Below, piece after piece: positions 37,733 through 45,362 of a stretch of 64,000 nt of DNA. Position 1 is the stretch's first letter. Each line of letters opens with the position of its first letter. Under the pieces are notes generated by a model. It saw only the letters and a program-made list of their open reading frames with translations, did not search any database and was not told where the DNA came from. This stretch comes from Rhodopseudomonas telluris. GTDB lineage: Bacteria; Pseudomonadota; Alphaproteobacteria; Rhizobiales; Xanthobacteraceae. The DNA is taken from the NCBI RefSeq assembly GCF_042432815.1, contig NZ_JBHLWM010000003.1:608516-672515 (forward strand), given 5' to 3'. Both the position numbers and the translations under genes were made by a program.

Positions 37733-39160
37733 ATGACGCGGATGATGAAGGCTTTGGCGGGCGGCCGATCGTCGCAGGTCGGGCACGGCCAGCATGCGGC
37801 GCACGGCGCTGCGGTGCGCGTCAGTGATTACTTCGTGCGGGTCGGCTGCGATCCGCTCACCGAGGCGTTCGAGCGCCGCTCGTTCTCGCCGCCGTGGCGC
37901 GGCAGCCGGCCGGTCGATAGCGAGAATGTCGAGGCGGTGATGCAGCGCGTGTTCGCGACGCCGCGCGACGAGACCGCGGTGGCGTATCTGCACGTGCCGT
38001 ATTGCCAGACACATTGTCTGTTCTGCGGCTTCTTCCAGAACGTGTGGCGGCCCGAGGCGGGGCCGGCCTATGTGGACGATCTGCTCGCCGAGCTCGCCGC
38101 CAGGGCGCAGACGCCGCTGGTGGCGTCGGCGCCGATCGACGCGGTGTATATCGGCGGCGGCACGCCCTCGGCGCTGGCGGCCGACGATCTGGCGCGGCTG
38201 ATCGAAGGGCTGCATCGCTATCTGCCGCTCACCGGCGATTGCGAGATCACGCTGGAGGGCCGCTCGTTCGGCTTCGACGTGGCGAAGGCCGCCAAGGTCG
38301 CCGATGCCGGCGTGACGCGGCTGTCGATCGGCGTGCAGACGTTTTCGACCGAGGTCCGTCGCCGGCTCGGCCGCAAGCTCGCCGGGCCGGAGGTCGCGTT
38401 GTTTCTCGCCGAGCTGGTGGCGCTCGGCCGCACCGCGGTGGTGTGCGACCTGATCTACGGGCTGCCCGGCCAGACGCGCAGCGACTGGAGCCGGGACATC
38501 GAGACCGTGGATGAAATCGGGCTCGACGGCGTCACGCTGTATGCGCTCAACATGTTTCCCAACGGGCCGATGGCGATGGCGGTCGAGAAGGGCAAGCTGC
38601 CGCCGCCCGCGACGCCGGGCGGGCAGGCGCGGATCTATGCGGATGCGGTGGAGCGGCTGACGGCGCTCGGCTGGCTGCAAGTGACGCAGTCGCATCTGGT
38701 GCGCTCGGCGCGCGAGTTCAACCGCTACAATTCGGCGATCAAGCGCGGCGTCACCTGCCTGCCGTTCGGCGCGGGCGCCGGCGGGCAGGCGCACGGCATC
38801 CGCTGGCGTAACGTGATGGATCTGGCGCAGCGCCGCGACATGATCGCGCAGCGGCTGCAGCCGGTCGAGGGCGTCGCGCTGGTGCCGGCGGATCATGCCG
38901 CGCACGCGATGATCGCGGCGGGGCTCGAATCCGGCCAGCTCGATCTCGCCGCCGTCGAAACGATGCGCCCCGGCTTCCGCGTCGCGGTGGCGCCGCTGCT
39001 GGCCAACTGGGTGGCGGCCGGGCTCGGCGATCTCAGCGGCGACGGCTTCCGGCCGAGCTGCGCCGGCTCGTTCTGGATCAGCAACCTGATCAGCGGCCTG
39101 CTGGCGGGGCTGCAATCCGCCGCGCTCGGCGCGGATGCGCATGGCTGCGGGATCGCGTAG
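37733..39160 (+). CDS. hutW: Heme anaerobic-degradation radical SAM enzyme (HutW/ChuW family)
   Basis: Radical-SAM protein of 475 aa expected to open the heme ring without oxygen. The [4Fe-4S] cysteines are Cys91, Cys95 and Cys98 in HVPYCQTHCLFCGFFQN; the FFQN ending separates HutW/ChuW from HemN/HemW. Other typical pieces are AVYIGGGTPSAL, TRLSIGVQTF and LIYGLPGQT. In E. coli O157, ChuW methylates heme via a radical and opens it to anaerobilin, releasing iron. The start at 37733 has GGGGAA upstream. It is followed 36 bp later by a ChuY-like reductase. Coproporphyrinogen dehydrogenase was considered and is less likely given motif and context. Confidence 0.88.
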   Translation: MTRMMKALAGGRSSQVGHGQHAAHGAAVRVSDYFVRVGCDPLTEAFERRSFSPPWRGSRPVDSENVEAVMQRVFATPRDETAVAYLHVPYCQTHCLFCGFFQNVWRPEAGPAYVDDLLAELAARAQTPLVASAPIDAVYIGGGTPSALAADDLARLIEGLHRYLPLTGDCEITLEGRSFGFDVAKAAKVADAGVTRLSIGVQTFSTEVRRRLGRKLAGPEVALFLAELVALGRTAVVCDLIYGLPGQTRSDWSRDIETVDEIGLDGVTLYALNMFPNGPMAMAVEKGKLPPPATPGGQARIYADAVERLTALGWLQVTQSHLVRSAREFNRYNSAIKRGVTCLPFGAGAGGQAHGIRWRNVMDLAQRRDMIAQRLQPVEGVALVPADHAAHAMIAAGLESGQLDLAAVETMRPGFRVAVAPLLANWVAAGLGDLSGDGFRPSCAGSFWISNLISGLLAGLQSAALGADAHGCGIA

Positions 39161-39196
39161 CCTCGTCGCGGAATTGACGAAGCGCGGGGCGAACGC

Positions 39197-39859
39197 ATGA
39201 AGATCCTGATATTCGGCGCGACCGGCCGCACCGGCCGCCCGCTCGTGGCGCAGGCCGCCGCGCGCGGCTGGAGCGTGCACGCCAGCGGCCGCGATGCCGC
39301 GCGGCTGCGGGAGCTTGCCGGTGCCGCCGAATCGTCCGTCGCGGATCTCGGCGATGCGGCGGCGGTCGGCGATATCGTCGGGCGGGTGGCGCCCGATGTG
39401 ATCGTGTCGTCGGTCTGCGGCGCGCTGCCGGATGGGCGGCTGGTCGACGAAGCTGGTAACAACGCGATCTCGGACGCGGCGGCGCGCTTCGGGGTGCGCC
39501 GTATCGTGCAGATCTCGTCGCTGGCCTGCGGCGATAGCCGGCCGTTCGCGTCGGAGCGGATCATCGCGGCGATCGGTCCGGTGCTCGACGCCAAGACCCG
39601 CGCGGAAGATCATCTGCGCGCGCTCGATCTCGACTGGACCATCATCCGCCCCGGCGGCCTCACCGAAGGCGAGCCGACCGGCAGCGGCGCGCTGTACGCC
39701 GATCCGCGCGTCCACGGCCGCATCACCCGCGCCGACTTGGCCGACCTGGTGCTGCGCGCTGTCGCGGCGCCGGCGACGACGCGGCTGATTCTGTCCGCCG
39801 TCGATCGGACGACGCTGCCGGCCGAGCCGGCGGACATCCGCGAATTCGCCGGCGCGTAG
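39197..39859 (+). CDS. NAD(P)-binding reductase, ChuY-like candidate
   Basis: Atypical short-chain dehydrogenase of 220 aa. It has the N-terminal nucleotide site LIFGATGRTGRPL, the central DVIVSSVCGALP, and WTIIRPGGLTEGEPTG, as in NmrA/biliverdin-reductase-B-like proteins. It directly follows hutW. In E. coli O157 chuW is followed by chuY, whose product, an NADPH-dependent reductase of this fold, reduces the tetrapyrrole anaerobilin. I infer the same step here, from fold and position; sequence identity to ChuY was not tested. A terminator-like hairpin follows at once. Confidence 0.72.
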   Translation: MKILIFGATGRTGRPLVAQAAARGWSVHASGRDAARLRELAGAAESSVADLGDAAAVGDIVGRVAPDVIVSSVCGALPDGRLVDEAGNNAISDAAARFGVRRIVQISSLACGDSRPFASERIIAAIGPVLDAKTRAEDHLRALDLDWTIIRPGGLTEGEPTGSGALYADPRVHGRITRADLADLVLRAVAAPATTRLILSAVDRTTLPAEPADIREFAGA

Positions 39860-39860
39860 T

Positions 39861-39877
39861 AAGCGCCGAGGGCGCTT
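39861..39877 (+). terminator. Terminator-like hairpin after the ChuY-like gene
   Basis: AAGCGCC-GAG-GGCGCTT, a perfect 7-bp stem with a 3-base loop starting right after the stop codon, followed by CTTTAT. The short T-run makes it a plausible weak intrinsic terminator separating hutW-chuY from the receptor operon. Confidence 0.5.
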
Positions 39878-39879
39878 CT

Positions 39880-39940
39880 TTATAATCACTTTAATCAGCA
39901 GCCGCGCGGCGTTGACCGTGTGGTTGTGCTTCGTTACCAA
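39880..39940 (+). promoter_or_regulatory. Candidate promoter of the heme receptor operon with shared 15-bp motif
   Basis: TTATAATCACTTTAA (39880-39894), 17 bases, TTGACC (39912-39917), 17 bases, TACCAA (39935-39940). The motif is identical to that at 37485 and sits about 60 bp before the expected transcription start, where an activator would bind. The receptor ATG is 95 bp further on. Confidence 0.5.
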
Positions 39941-40034
39941 AATGCAATCCGTTGGCGATTGCCGACGTTCTGCCAGCCAGCCGCCCCCGGGCGAGCCCGC
40001 CAGCCGCAATCAACATCACTCGATCGGGGCTGTC

Positions 40035-42362
40035 ATGGTGGGGCTGGGTTCGCGCGTCTGTGCGCTGTTGTTATCTGTATGGGTGGTGGCGCTGGCGGCG
40101 CCCGCCGCGGCGCAAACCGCGGCGCCATCGCCTGACTCGAAAAAGCAGAAACCGGTCGCCCGCCAGCAGGCCGCCAAACCGCAGGCCGCAGCTTCCAATC
40201 CGCGCGACGCCTATGCGCAGGCCGGCGTCTCCACCCAGTCGCTCGACGCCATCACGGTGGTGGCGACCAAGAACGAGGAGCGCGCCATCGATGCGCTGGC
40301 GCCGGCCAGCGCCATCACCGCCGGCCAGATCCAGCAATTGCAGCCGAACCGGCTGCAGGACATCTTCGTTGCGACGCCCGGCGTGTCGTTCCAGGATCGT
40401 GGCGACGATCCCTCGACCGCGATCAACATCCGCGGCCTGCAGGATTTCGGCCGCGTCGGCGTCGTGGTCGACGGCGCGCGGCAGAACTATCAGCGCTCCG
40501 GCCACAATGCGCAGGGCTCGTTCTTCCTCGATCCCGAACTGATCGGCGGCGTCGACATCGTGCGCGGCCCGAGCGCCAATATCTACGGCTCCGGCGCCAT
40601 CGGCGGCGTGGTGTCGTTCCGCACCAAGGACATCGACGACGTGCTGCGCGCCGGCGAGCGCTGGGGCGTCGACATGACCGGCTCCTATGGCAGCAACAAT
40701 GCGCGCGGCCTCGGCTCGATCTTCGGCGGCGTCCGGGTCGATCCCACGGTCGATGTGTTCGGCGGCGCGCTGTATCGCACCCAGGGCAACTACAAGGACG
40801 GCGCCGGCACCGAGATCGGCAACACCGGCAACGACATCGCCGGCGGCCTCTTGAAGCTGACGGTGCGGCCCGCCGAGGGCCACGAGGTCAAGATCGGCGG
40901 CCTGTTCCAGGACTACAATTACGATATCGGCCAGTTCAACCGCGGCCCGGTGCTGACCGCGGCGCAGCGCGCGCTGTACCAGGGCTCGTCGGTGTACGAT
41001 TCCAACGTGCGCAATTCCACCGGCACGCTGAGCTGGAAATATTCGCGGCCGGACGACATGCTGTTCGACTGGAACATCAGCCTGTACGGCAACCGCACCG
41101 ACAACGACCAGACCAAGACCTATCACAACTCGACCAGCGGCTCGGCCTATTGCGGCGCCGGCAATGTCGGCAACAACATCTCCGGTTGCGTCGGCGATCA
41201 GCGCGGCTACCGGCTCGACACCATCGGTATCGACGCCAACAACACCACGCGGTTCGAGGCCGGCGACTGGCGCACCGCGGTGACCTACGGTGTCGACGCC
41301 TTCAACGACAAGGTCACCACCTGGGATTCTCGCGGCAACTCCAACGTCACCACGCCGAGCGGCGAGCGCACGGTGTCGGGCGGCTTCGTGCAGCTCAAGA
41401 ACAACTACGCGAGCTGGCTCGAAGTGATCGGCGCGGCCCGGTTCGATCACTACGAGCTGACATCGGCCAACACCACGGCGAGCGGCAGCCGGCTGTCGCC
41501 CAAGATCACCATCGGCGTCACGCCGCTGGCCGGGATCACGCCCTATCTCAGCTATGCCGAAGGCTATCGCGCGCCGTCGATCACCGAGACGCTGATCGCG
41601 GGCGCGCACGCCACCGGCGGCGGGCCGGCGCTGTTCACCTGCGCGGACGGACGCGGCGGCCTGTTCTGCCTGATCCCGAATGCCGGGCTGCGGCCGGAGG
41701 TCGGCAAGAACAAGGAAGCCGGCCTCAACCTCAAATTCAACGACGTGTTCATCGGCGGCGACAGCTTCCGCGGCAAGATCAACGCGTTCCGTAACGACAT
41801 CGACAACTACATCGATCTGGTGGCGTCGACCCCGCAGGTGTCGAATCTCGGCCCGAGCTTCGGCCTCTACAGCAAGTATTATCAGTATCAGAACATCCCG
41901 CGCGCGCGGATCGACGGCGTCGAGGTCGAGACCGCCTACGATGCCGGGCTGTGGTTCGTCGGCGTCTCGGCGTCGGTGCTGCGCGGCACCAACCCGGACA
42001 CCGGCATCGGCCTCGCCTCGGTGCCGTCGCGCAAGGTCGTTACCTCGGGCGGCCTGCGGCTGCTCGACCGACAGCTGACGATCGCGGCGCAGTGGGCGTC
42101 CTATGCGGCCAACACCAATCTGCCGTCCGGCTATCTGCCGGCGACGTCCTACGATCTGGTCAATCTCAATGTCGCCTACCGGCCGACACCCGACATGACG
42201 CTGAGCTTCTCGGTCGACAATCTGCTCAACAATTACTACCGGCCCTACGCGATTCCGGGCTCGTCGTCCGACGGCACGTCGCAGAACGACGTGCTGTTCA
42301 GCAGCCCGGGGCCCGGCATCGTCTACAAGGGCGGCATCAAGGTGCATTTCGGCGGCGCCTAG
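40035..42362 (+). CDS. hmuR: TonB-dependent heme/hemoglobin receptor
   Basis: Outer-membrane receptor, 775 aa. The ATG (GGGG upstream) starts a signal peptide ending near AAPAAAQ. A TonB-box-like DAITVVATK follows a Lys/Pro/Gln-rich linker. The plug has LQPNRLQDIFVATPGVSFQDRGDDPSTAINIRGLQDFGRVGVVVDG and VRGPSANIYGSGAIGGVVSFRTKD. The barrel has the heme-receptor YRAP box (SYAEGYRAPSITETL) and a following P-x-GLRPE motif, as in HmuR/HemR/ShuA. It heads a run of genes through IsdG-like, HutX, ExbB, ExbD and TonB. An upstream in-frame ATG exists but would bury the signal peptide. Confidence 0.92.
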   Translation: MVGLGSRVCALLLSVWVVALAAPAAAQTAAPSPDSKKQKPVARQQAAKPQAAASNPRDAYAQAGVSTQSLDAITVVATKNEERAIDALAPASAITAGQIQQLQPNRLQDIFVATPGVSFQDRGDDPSTAINIRGLQDFGRVGVVVDGARQNYQRSGHNAQGSFFLDPELIGGVDIVRGPSANIYGSGAIGGVVSFRTKDIDDVLRAGERWGVDMTGSYGSNNARGLGSIFGGVRVDPTVDVFGGALYRTQGNYKDGAGTEIGNTGNDIAGGLLKLTVRPAEGHEVKIGGLFQDYNYDIGQFNRGPVLTAAQRALYQGSSVYDSNVRNSTGTLSWKYSRPDDMLFDWNISLYGNRTDNDQTKTYHNSTSGSAYCGAGNVGNNISGCVGDQRGYRLDTIGIDANNTTRFEAGDWRTAVTYGVDAFNDKVTTWDSRGNSNVTTPSGERTVSGGFVQLKNNYASWLEVIGAARFDHYELTSANTTASGSRLSPKITIGVTPLAGITPYLSYAEGYRAPSITETLIAGAHATGGGPALFTCADGRGGLFCLIPNAGLRPEVGKNKEAGLNLKFNDVFIGGDSFRGKINAFRNDIDNYIDLVASTPQVSNLGPSFGLYSKYYQYQNIPRARIDGVEVETAYDAGLWFVGVSASVLRGTNPDTGIGLASVPSRKVVTSGGLRLLDRQLTIAAQWASYAANTNLPSGYLPATSYDLVNLNVAYRPTPDMTLSFSVDNLLNNYYRPYAIPGSSSDGTSQNDVLFSSPGPGIVYKGGIKVHFGGA

Positions 42363-42422
42363 CATTTGGCCGCCCGCCGCGTGGCGGGCGGCCAATCCAT
42401 CCAACATGGCAGGGGAGACGAG

Positions 42423-42755
42423 ATGTTTATTGCGATGAACCGGTTTCAAGTGAAGCGCGGCGCCGAGCAGGCGTTCGAAGCGATCTGGCAGTCGCGCGAG
42501 TCCTATCTCAGCGAGATGCCGGGGTTCGTCGAATTTCATCTCCTCAAGGGGCCGATCGCCGAGGACCACACGCTGTATTCGACCCACACCACCTGGGCCG
42601 ACAAGGACGCGTTCGACGCCTGGACGCGGTCCGAACAGTTCCGCCGCTCGCATGCGCGCGCCGGCAACGACACCGGGCAGAGCCTGTATCTCGGCCATCC
42701 CCGGTTCGAGGGTTTCGAAGTGCTGCGCACCGAGCGCAATGCGGCGGCGGCCTGA
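42423..42755 (+). CDS. Heme-degrading monooxygenase, IsdG family (HmuD/HmuQ-like)
   Basis: A 110-aa ABM-fold protein. The IsdG catalytic triad can be aligned: Asn6 (FIAMNRF), Trp67 (FDAWTRS) and His77 (RRSHARAG). Trp and His are at the same residue numbers as in Staphylococcus IsdG and Asn is one earlier. It therefore probably cleaves heme with O2 and a reductant to release iron. Bradyrhizobium HmuD and HmuQ are known members. GGGGAG precedes the ATG. Located between the heme receptor and hutX. Confidence 0.88.
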   Translation: MFIAMNRFQVKRGAEQAFEAIWQSRESYLSEMPGFVEFHLLKGPIAEDHTLYSTHTTWADKDAFDAWTRSEQFRRSHARAGNDTGQSLYLGHPRFEGFEVLRTERNAAAA

Positions 42756-42766
42756 ACGGGAGACGC

Positions 42767-43297
42767 ATGATGGCGATATCGGTCGTGAAATCCGCCGCCG
42801 CCGATCTGAAGGCGCAGATGCAAGAGAATCCGGCCGCGGTGATCGAGGACGTCGCGCGGCAATGGGGCGTGTCGCCGCGCGACGTGATCGAGGCGCTGCC
42901 GGCCGGCATGGCGCGGCTCGGGCCCGGCGCCGGCTTCGTGGCGGCGATGAACGATATCGCGGGCTGGGGCGAGGTGACGCTGATCGTGCACAGCGACGAC
43001 GCGATCTTCGAATTCACCGGCGCGGTGCCGCCCGGCGAGATCGGCCGCGGTTACTTCAACCTGGCACAGCCCAAGGGCCTGCACGGCCATCTGCGCCACG
43101 AGAACTGCGGCGGCGTGGCATTCGTCGAGCGCCCGTTCATGGGCAAGGCGAGCGCCTTCGTGGCGTTCCTCAATCGGAGCGGCGGCATCATGTTCAAGGT
43201 GTTCGTCGGCCGTGACGACAAGCGCGAATTGCGCGCCGACCAGTTGGCGCGGTTCCGCGCGCTGGCCGATCAGCTTGGCGGGGAGACGGTTGCGTAG
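42767..43297 (+). CDS. hutX: Cytosolic heme-utilization carrier HutX/ChuX
   Basis: Heme-storage/carrier protein of 176 aa. It opens with the small helical AVIEDVARQWGVSPRDVIEALP pattern, then a beta domain with MNDIAGWGEVTLIVHSDDAIFEFTGAVPPGEIGRGYFNL and HLRHENCGGVAFVERPFMGKASAFVAFLNRSGGIMFKVFVGRD, a strongly conserved ChuX/HutX region. It may deliver heme to the HutW or IsdG-type enzyme. Two consecutive ATGs; the first has GGGAGA in front. It overlaps exbB by 8 bp. Confidence 0.92.
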   Translation: MMAISVVKSAAADLKAQMQENPAAVIEDVARQWGVSPRDVIEALPAGMARLGPGAGFVAAMNDIAGWGEVTLIVHSDDAIFEFTGAVPPGEIGRGYFNLAQPKGLHGHLRHENCGGVAFVERPFMGKASAFVAFLNRSGGIMFKVFVGRDDKRELRADQLARFRALADQLGGETVA

Positions 43298-44087
43298 TCG
43301 CGCCCATATCGCACGGCGTTGCGGCGCTTGCGCCGCTACGCTGGTCGCCGGGGTTGCGCTGCTGCCCGCGCCGGCGGTCGCGGCGGCCGAGATGGTGACG
43401 CTGCCGCGTGACCTGTCGCCCTGGGGGATGTTTCTCGGCGCCGATGTCGTCGTCAAAGCGGTGATGATCGGGCTGGCGCTGGCGTCGCTCGCCGCCTGGA
43501 CCGTGTGGCTGTCGAAATCGATCGAACTGCGCCGCGTCGCCGCGCAGGCTCGGCGCGGGCTCGGCCTGCTGGAGAACGGCACTACGCTGGCGCAGGTCGA
43601 AGCCGACTGCGGCGAGGCGGCCGATGCGGTGTCGCAGATGATCCGCTCGGTCGCGCGCGAGGCGAGTCTGTCCGGCGGCATGCAGGACGAGGGGTTTGCC
43701 GACCGCGTCGCGCTGCGGCTGGAGCGCGTCGAGGCCGCGGCGGCGCGACGGATCGCGATCGGTACCGGCCTGCTCGCCAGCATCGGCGCGGTGGCGCCGT
43801 TCGTCGGGCTGTTCGGCACGGTGTGGGGCATCATGAATGCGTTCGTGGGAATCTCGAAAGCCAACACCAGCAATCTCGCCGTCGTCGCGCCGGGCATCGC
43901 CGAGGCGCTGCTGGCGACCGCGCTCGGCCTGGTCGCGGCGATTCCCGCGGTGGTGATCTACAATCATCTGTCGCGGCGCATCGCGTCGTATCGGGCGCTG
44001 CTCGGCGACGCCTCGGCGCAGTTGATGCTGCTGATCAGCCGCGAAGCCGCGCGCCCGGCGGCGCGGCCCGCCCGCGCGGTGAGATAG
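43290..44087 (+). CDS. exbB: TonB-system energiser ExbB
   Basis: Proton-channel subunit of 265 aa. A TTG start inside the hutX end, with GGGGAG upstream, gives a signal-peptide-like start (RRCGACAATLVAGVALLPAPAVAAAE), typical of long ExbB forms. Then come a first membrane segment (VVVKAVMIGLALASLAAWTVWLSKS) and the MotA/TolQ/ExbB core: GLLASIGAVAPFVGLFGTVWGIMNAFVGIS and APGIAEALLATALGLVAAIPAVVIYN. The next plausible start inside the channel is too short. Coupled with exbD and tonB. Confidence 0.93.
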   Translation: MRSRAHIARRCGACAATLVAGVALLPAPAVAAAEMVTLPRDLSPWGMFLGADVVVKAVMIGLALASLAAWTVWLSKSIELRRVAAQARRGLGLLENGTTLAQVEADCGEAADAVSQMIRSVAREASLSGGMQDEGFADRVALRLERVEAAAARRIAIGTGLLASIGAVAPFVGLFGTVWGIMNAFVGISKANTSNLAVVAPGIAEALLATALGLVAAIPAVVIYNHLSRRIASYRALLGDASAQLMLLISREAARPAARPARAVR

Positions 44088-44090
44088 CAG

Positions 44091-44525
44091 ATGGGCGCCA
44101 GGCTCGGCACACGTCGCGCCGGCGACGACGAACTCGCCGAGACGCACGAGATCAACGTCACGCCGTTCATCGACGTGATGCTGGTGCTGCTGATCATCTT
44201 CATGGTGGCGGCGCCGCTGGCCACCGTCGACCTCGGCGTCGACCTGCCGGCCTCGACCGCCGTGCCGCAGCCGCGGCCGGACAAGCCGGTGTTCGTGTCG
44301 CTGAGGTCGGATCTGTCGCTGGCGATCGGCGAGGACAACGTGCCGCGCGGCGCGCTCGGCGCCGCGCTCGCCGCGGCGACGCATGGCAACAAGGACGAGC
44401 GGATCTTTCTACGCGCCGACAAGGCGGTCAGCTACGGCGAACTGATGGCCGCGATGAATCTGCTGCGCGACGCCGGTTATCTCAAGGTCGCGCTGGTCGG
44501 GCTCGATGGAGGAGGGGAGCGATGA
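44091..44525 (+). CDS. exbD: TonB-system energiser ExbD
   Basis: A 144-aa inner-membrane protein with one helix: EINVTPFIDVMLVLLIIFMVAAP, containing the essential Asp of ExbD (PFIDVML). The periplasmic domain ends with FLRADKAVSYGELMAAMNLLRDAGYLKVALVG, the usual ExbD peptidoglycan-binding-like region. Three bases after exbB, and its stop overlaps tonB (ATGA). Confidence 0.94.
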   Translation: MGARLGTRRAGDDELAETHEINVTPFIDVMLVLLIIFMVAAPLATVDLGVDLPASTAVPQPRPDKPVFVSLRSDLSLAIGEDNVPRGALGAALAAATHGNKDERIFLRADKAVSYGELMAAMNLLRDAGYLKVALVGLDGGGER

Positions 44526-45343
44526 ATGCCTGCACGCTGCATGCCTTCCCGGAACGCAGCGGCGCGCCGCGCTGGCTGCTTTCGGCCGCGGTGATCGTCG
44601 GCGTCCACGCCGCCGCCGTCGCCGCCGCGCTGGCCACTTACGCACATGATCAGACGCCGGGCGAGGCGACGCCGGTGGTGATGATCGATCTCGCGCCGAT
44701 CACCGCTGCGCCGCAGGCGAGCCCGCTCGATCTCGCGCCCGGTCCGACCATGCAGGAGGCCGAAGCGCCGAGCGCGGAGCCGGAGCTGACCACGCAGGCC
44801 GCGGTGACGCCGGAGATCGCGCCGACGCCCGTTCAACAAACAGCGCCGGTGCCGCTGCCGCCGGAGGCGAAGCCGCAGGCCGACAAGCCGGAGCGGGCGG
44901 CGGAGAAGCCGAAGCGCGTGCCGCCGACGCCGCAGCGTAGCGCCAAGCTGCATCCGTCCGAACAGCCGCCGGCGCCGCGCAGCAGCGCCGCGCCCAATGT
45001 CGAGCATCGCGCGCGCGACGCGATGGCGGCGGCGGCCGGCGCCATGGCGGCCGCCGTGCTGCCGTCGTATCGGCAGCGCCTCGCCGCGCATCTGCAGCGC
45101 TACAAGCGTTATCCGGCCGAAGCTCGCGCTGCCGGCCAGCAAGGCACCGCGACGCTGGTGTTCACCGTCGGGCGCAGCGGGCAGGTGCTCAGCGCGAGTC
45201 TGGCGCGTTCGTCCGGCAATGCGGCGCTCGACGCCGAGACGCTGGCGATGGTGCGCCGCGCCGAGCCGCTGCCGGCGTTTCCGCCGGAACTCACGCAGGT
45301 GTCGCTGCGCATCTCCGTCCCGGTCAGCTTCTCGGTGAGATAG
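44522..45343 (+). CDS. tonB: TonB energy-transducing protein
   Basis: Periplasm-spanning protein of 273 aa. Residues 18-40 form the membrane anchor (WLLSAAVIVGVHAAAVAAALATYA) with the SxxxH pattern. A long Pro/Ala/Lys/Glu-rich rod follows (about 70-165), then the C-terminal TonB domain: YRQRLAAHLQRYKRYPAEARAAGQQGTATLVFTVGRSGQVLSASLARSSGNAALDAE. Its position at the end of the heme receptor operon marks it as a dedicated TonB, possibly also serving the siderophore receptor at 11523. Confidence 0.94.
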   Translation: MNACTLHAFPERSGAPRWLLSAAVIVGVHAAAVAAALATYAHDQTPGEATPVVMIDLAPITAAPQASPLDLAPGPTMQEAEAPSAEPELTTQAAVTPEIAPTPVQQTAPVPLPPEAKPQADKPERAAEKPKRVPPTPQRSAKLHPSEQPPAPRSSAAPNVEHRARDAMAAAAGAMAAAVLPSYRQRLAAHLQRYKRYPAEARAAGQQGTATLVFTVGRSGQVLSASLARSSGNAALDAETLAMVRRAEPLPAFPPELTQVSLRISVPVSFSVR

Positions 45344-45362
45344 AGACGCGCAGCGTCGCGGC

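Noticed and set aside
37733..39160. HemN/HemW-type coproporphyrinogen dehydrogenase
   Set aside because: The CxxxCxxC region ends in FFQN as in HutW/ChuW, and the gene lies within a heme-uptake island followed by a ChuY-like reductase and hutX.
40071..42698. Long open frame (875 codons) on the minus strand opposite the heme receptor
   Set aside because: Same reasoning: biased composition, no family features, and it covers three good plus-strand genes.
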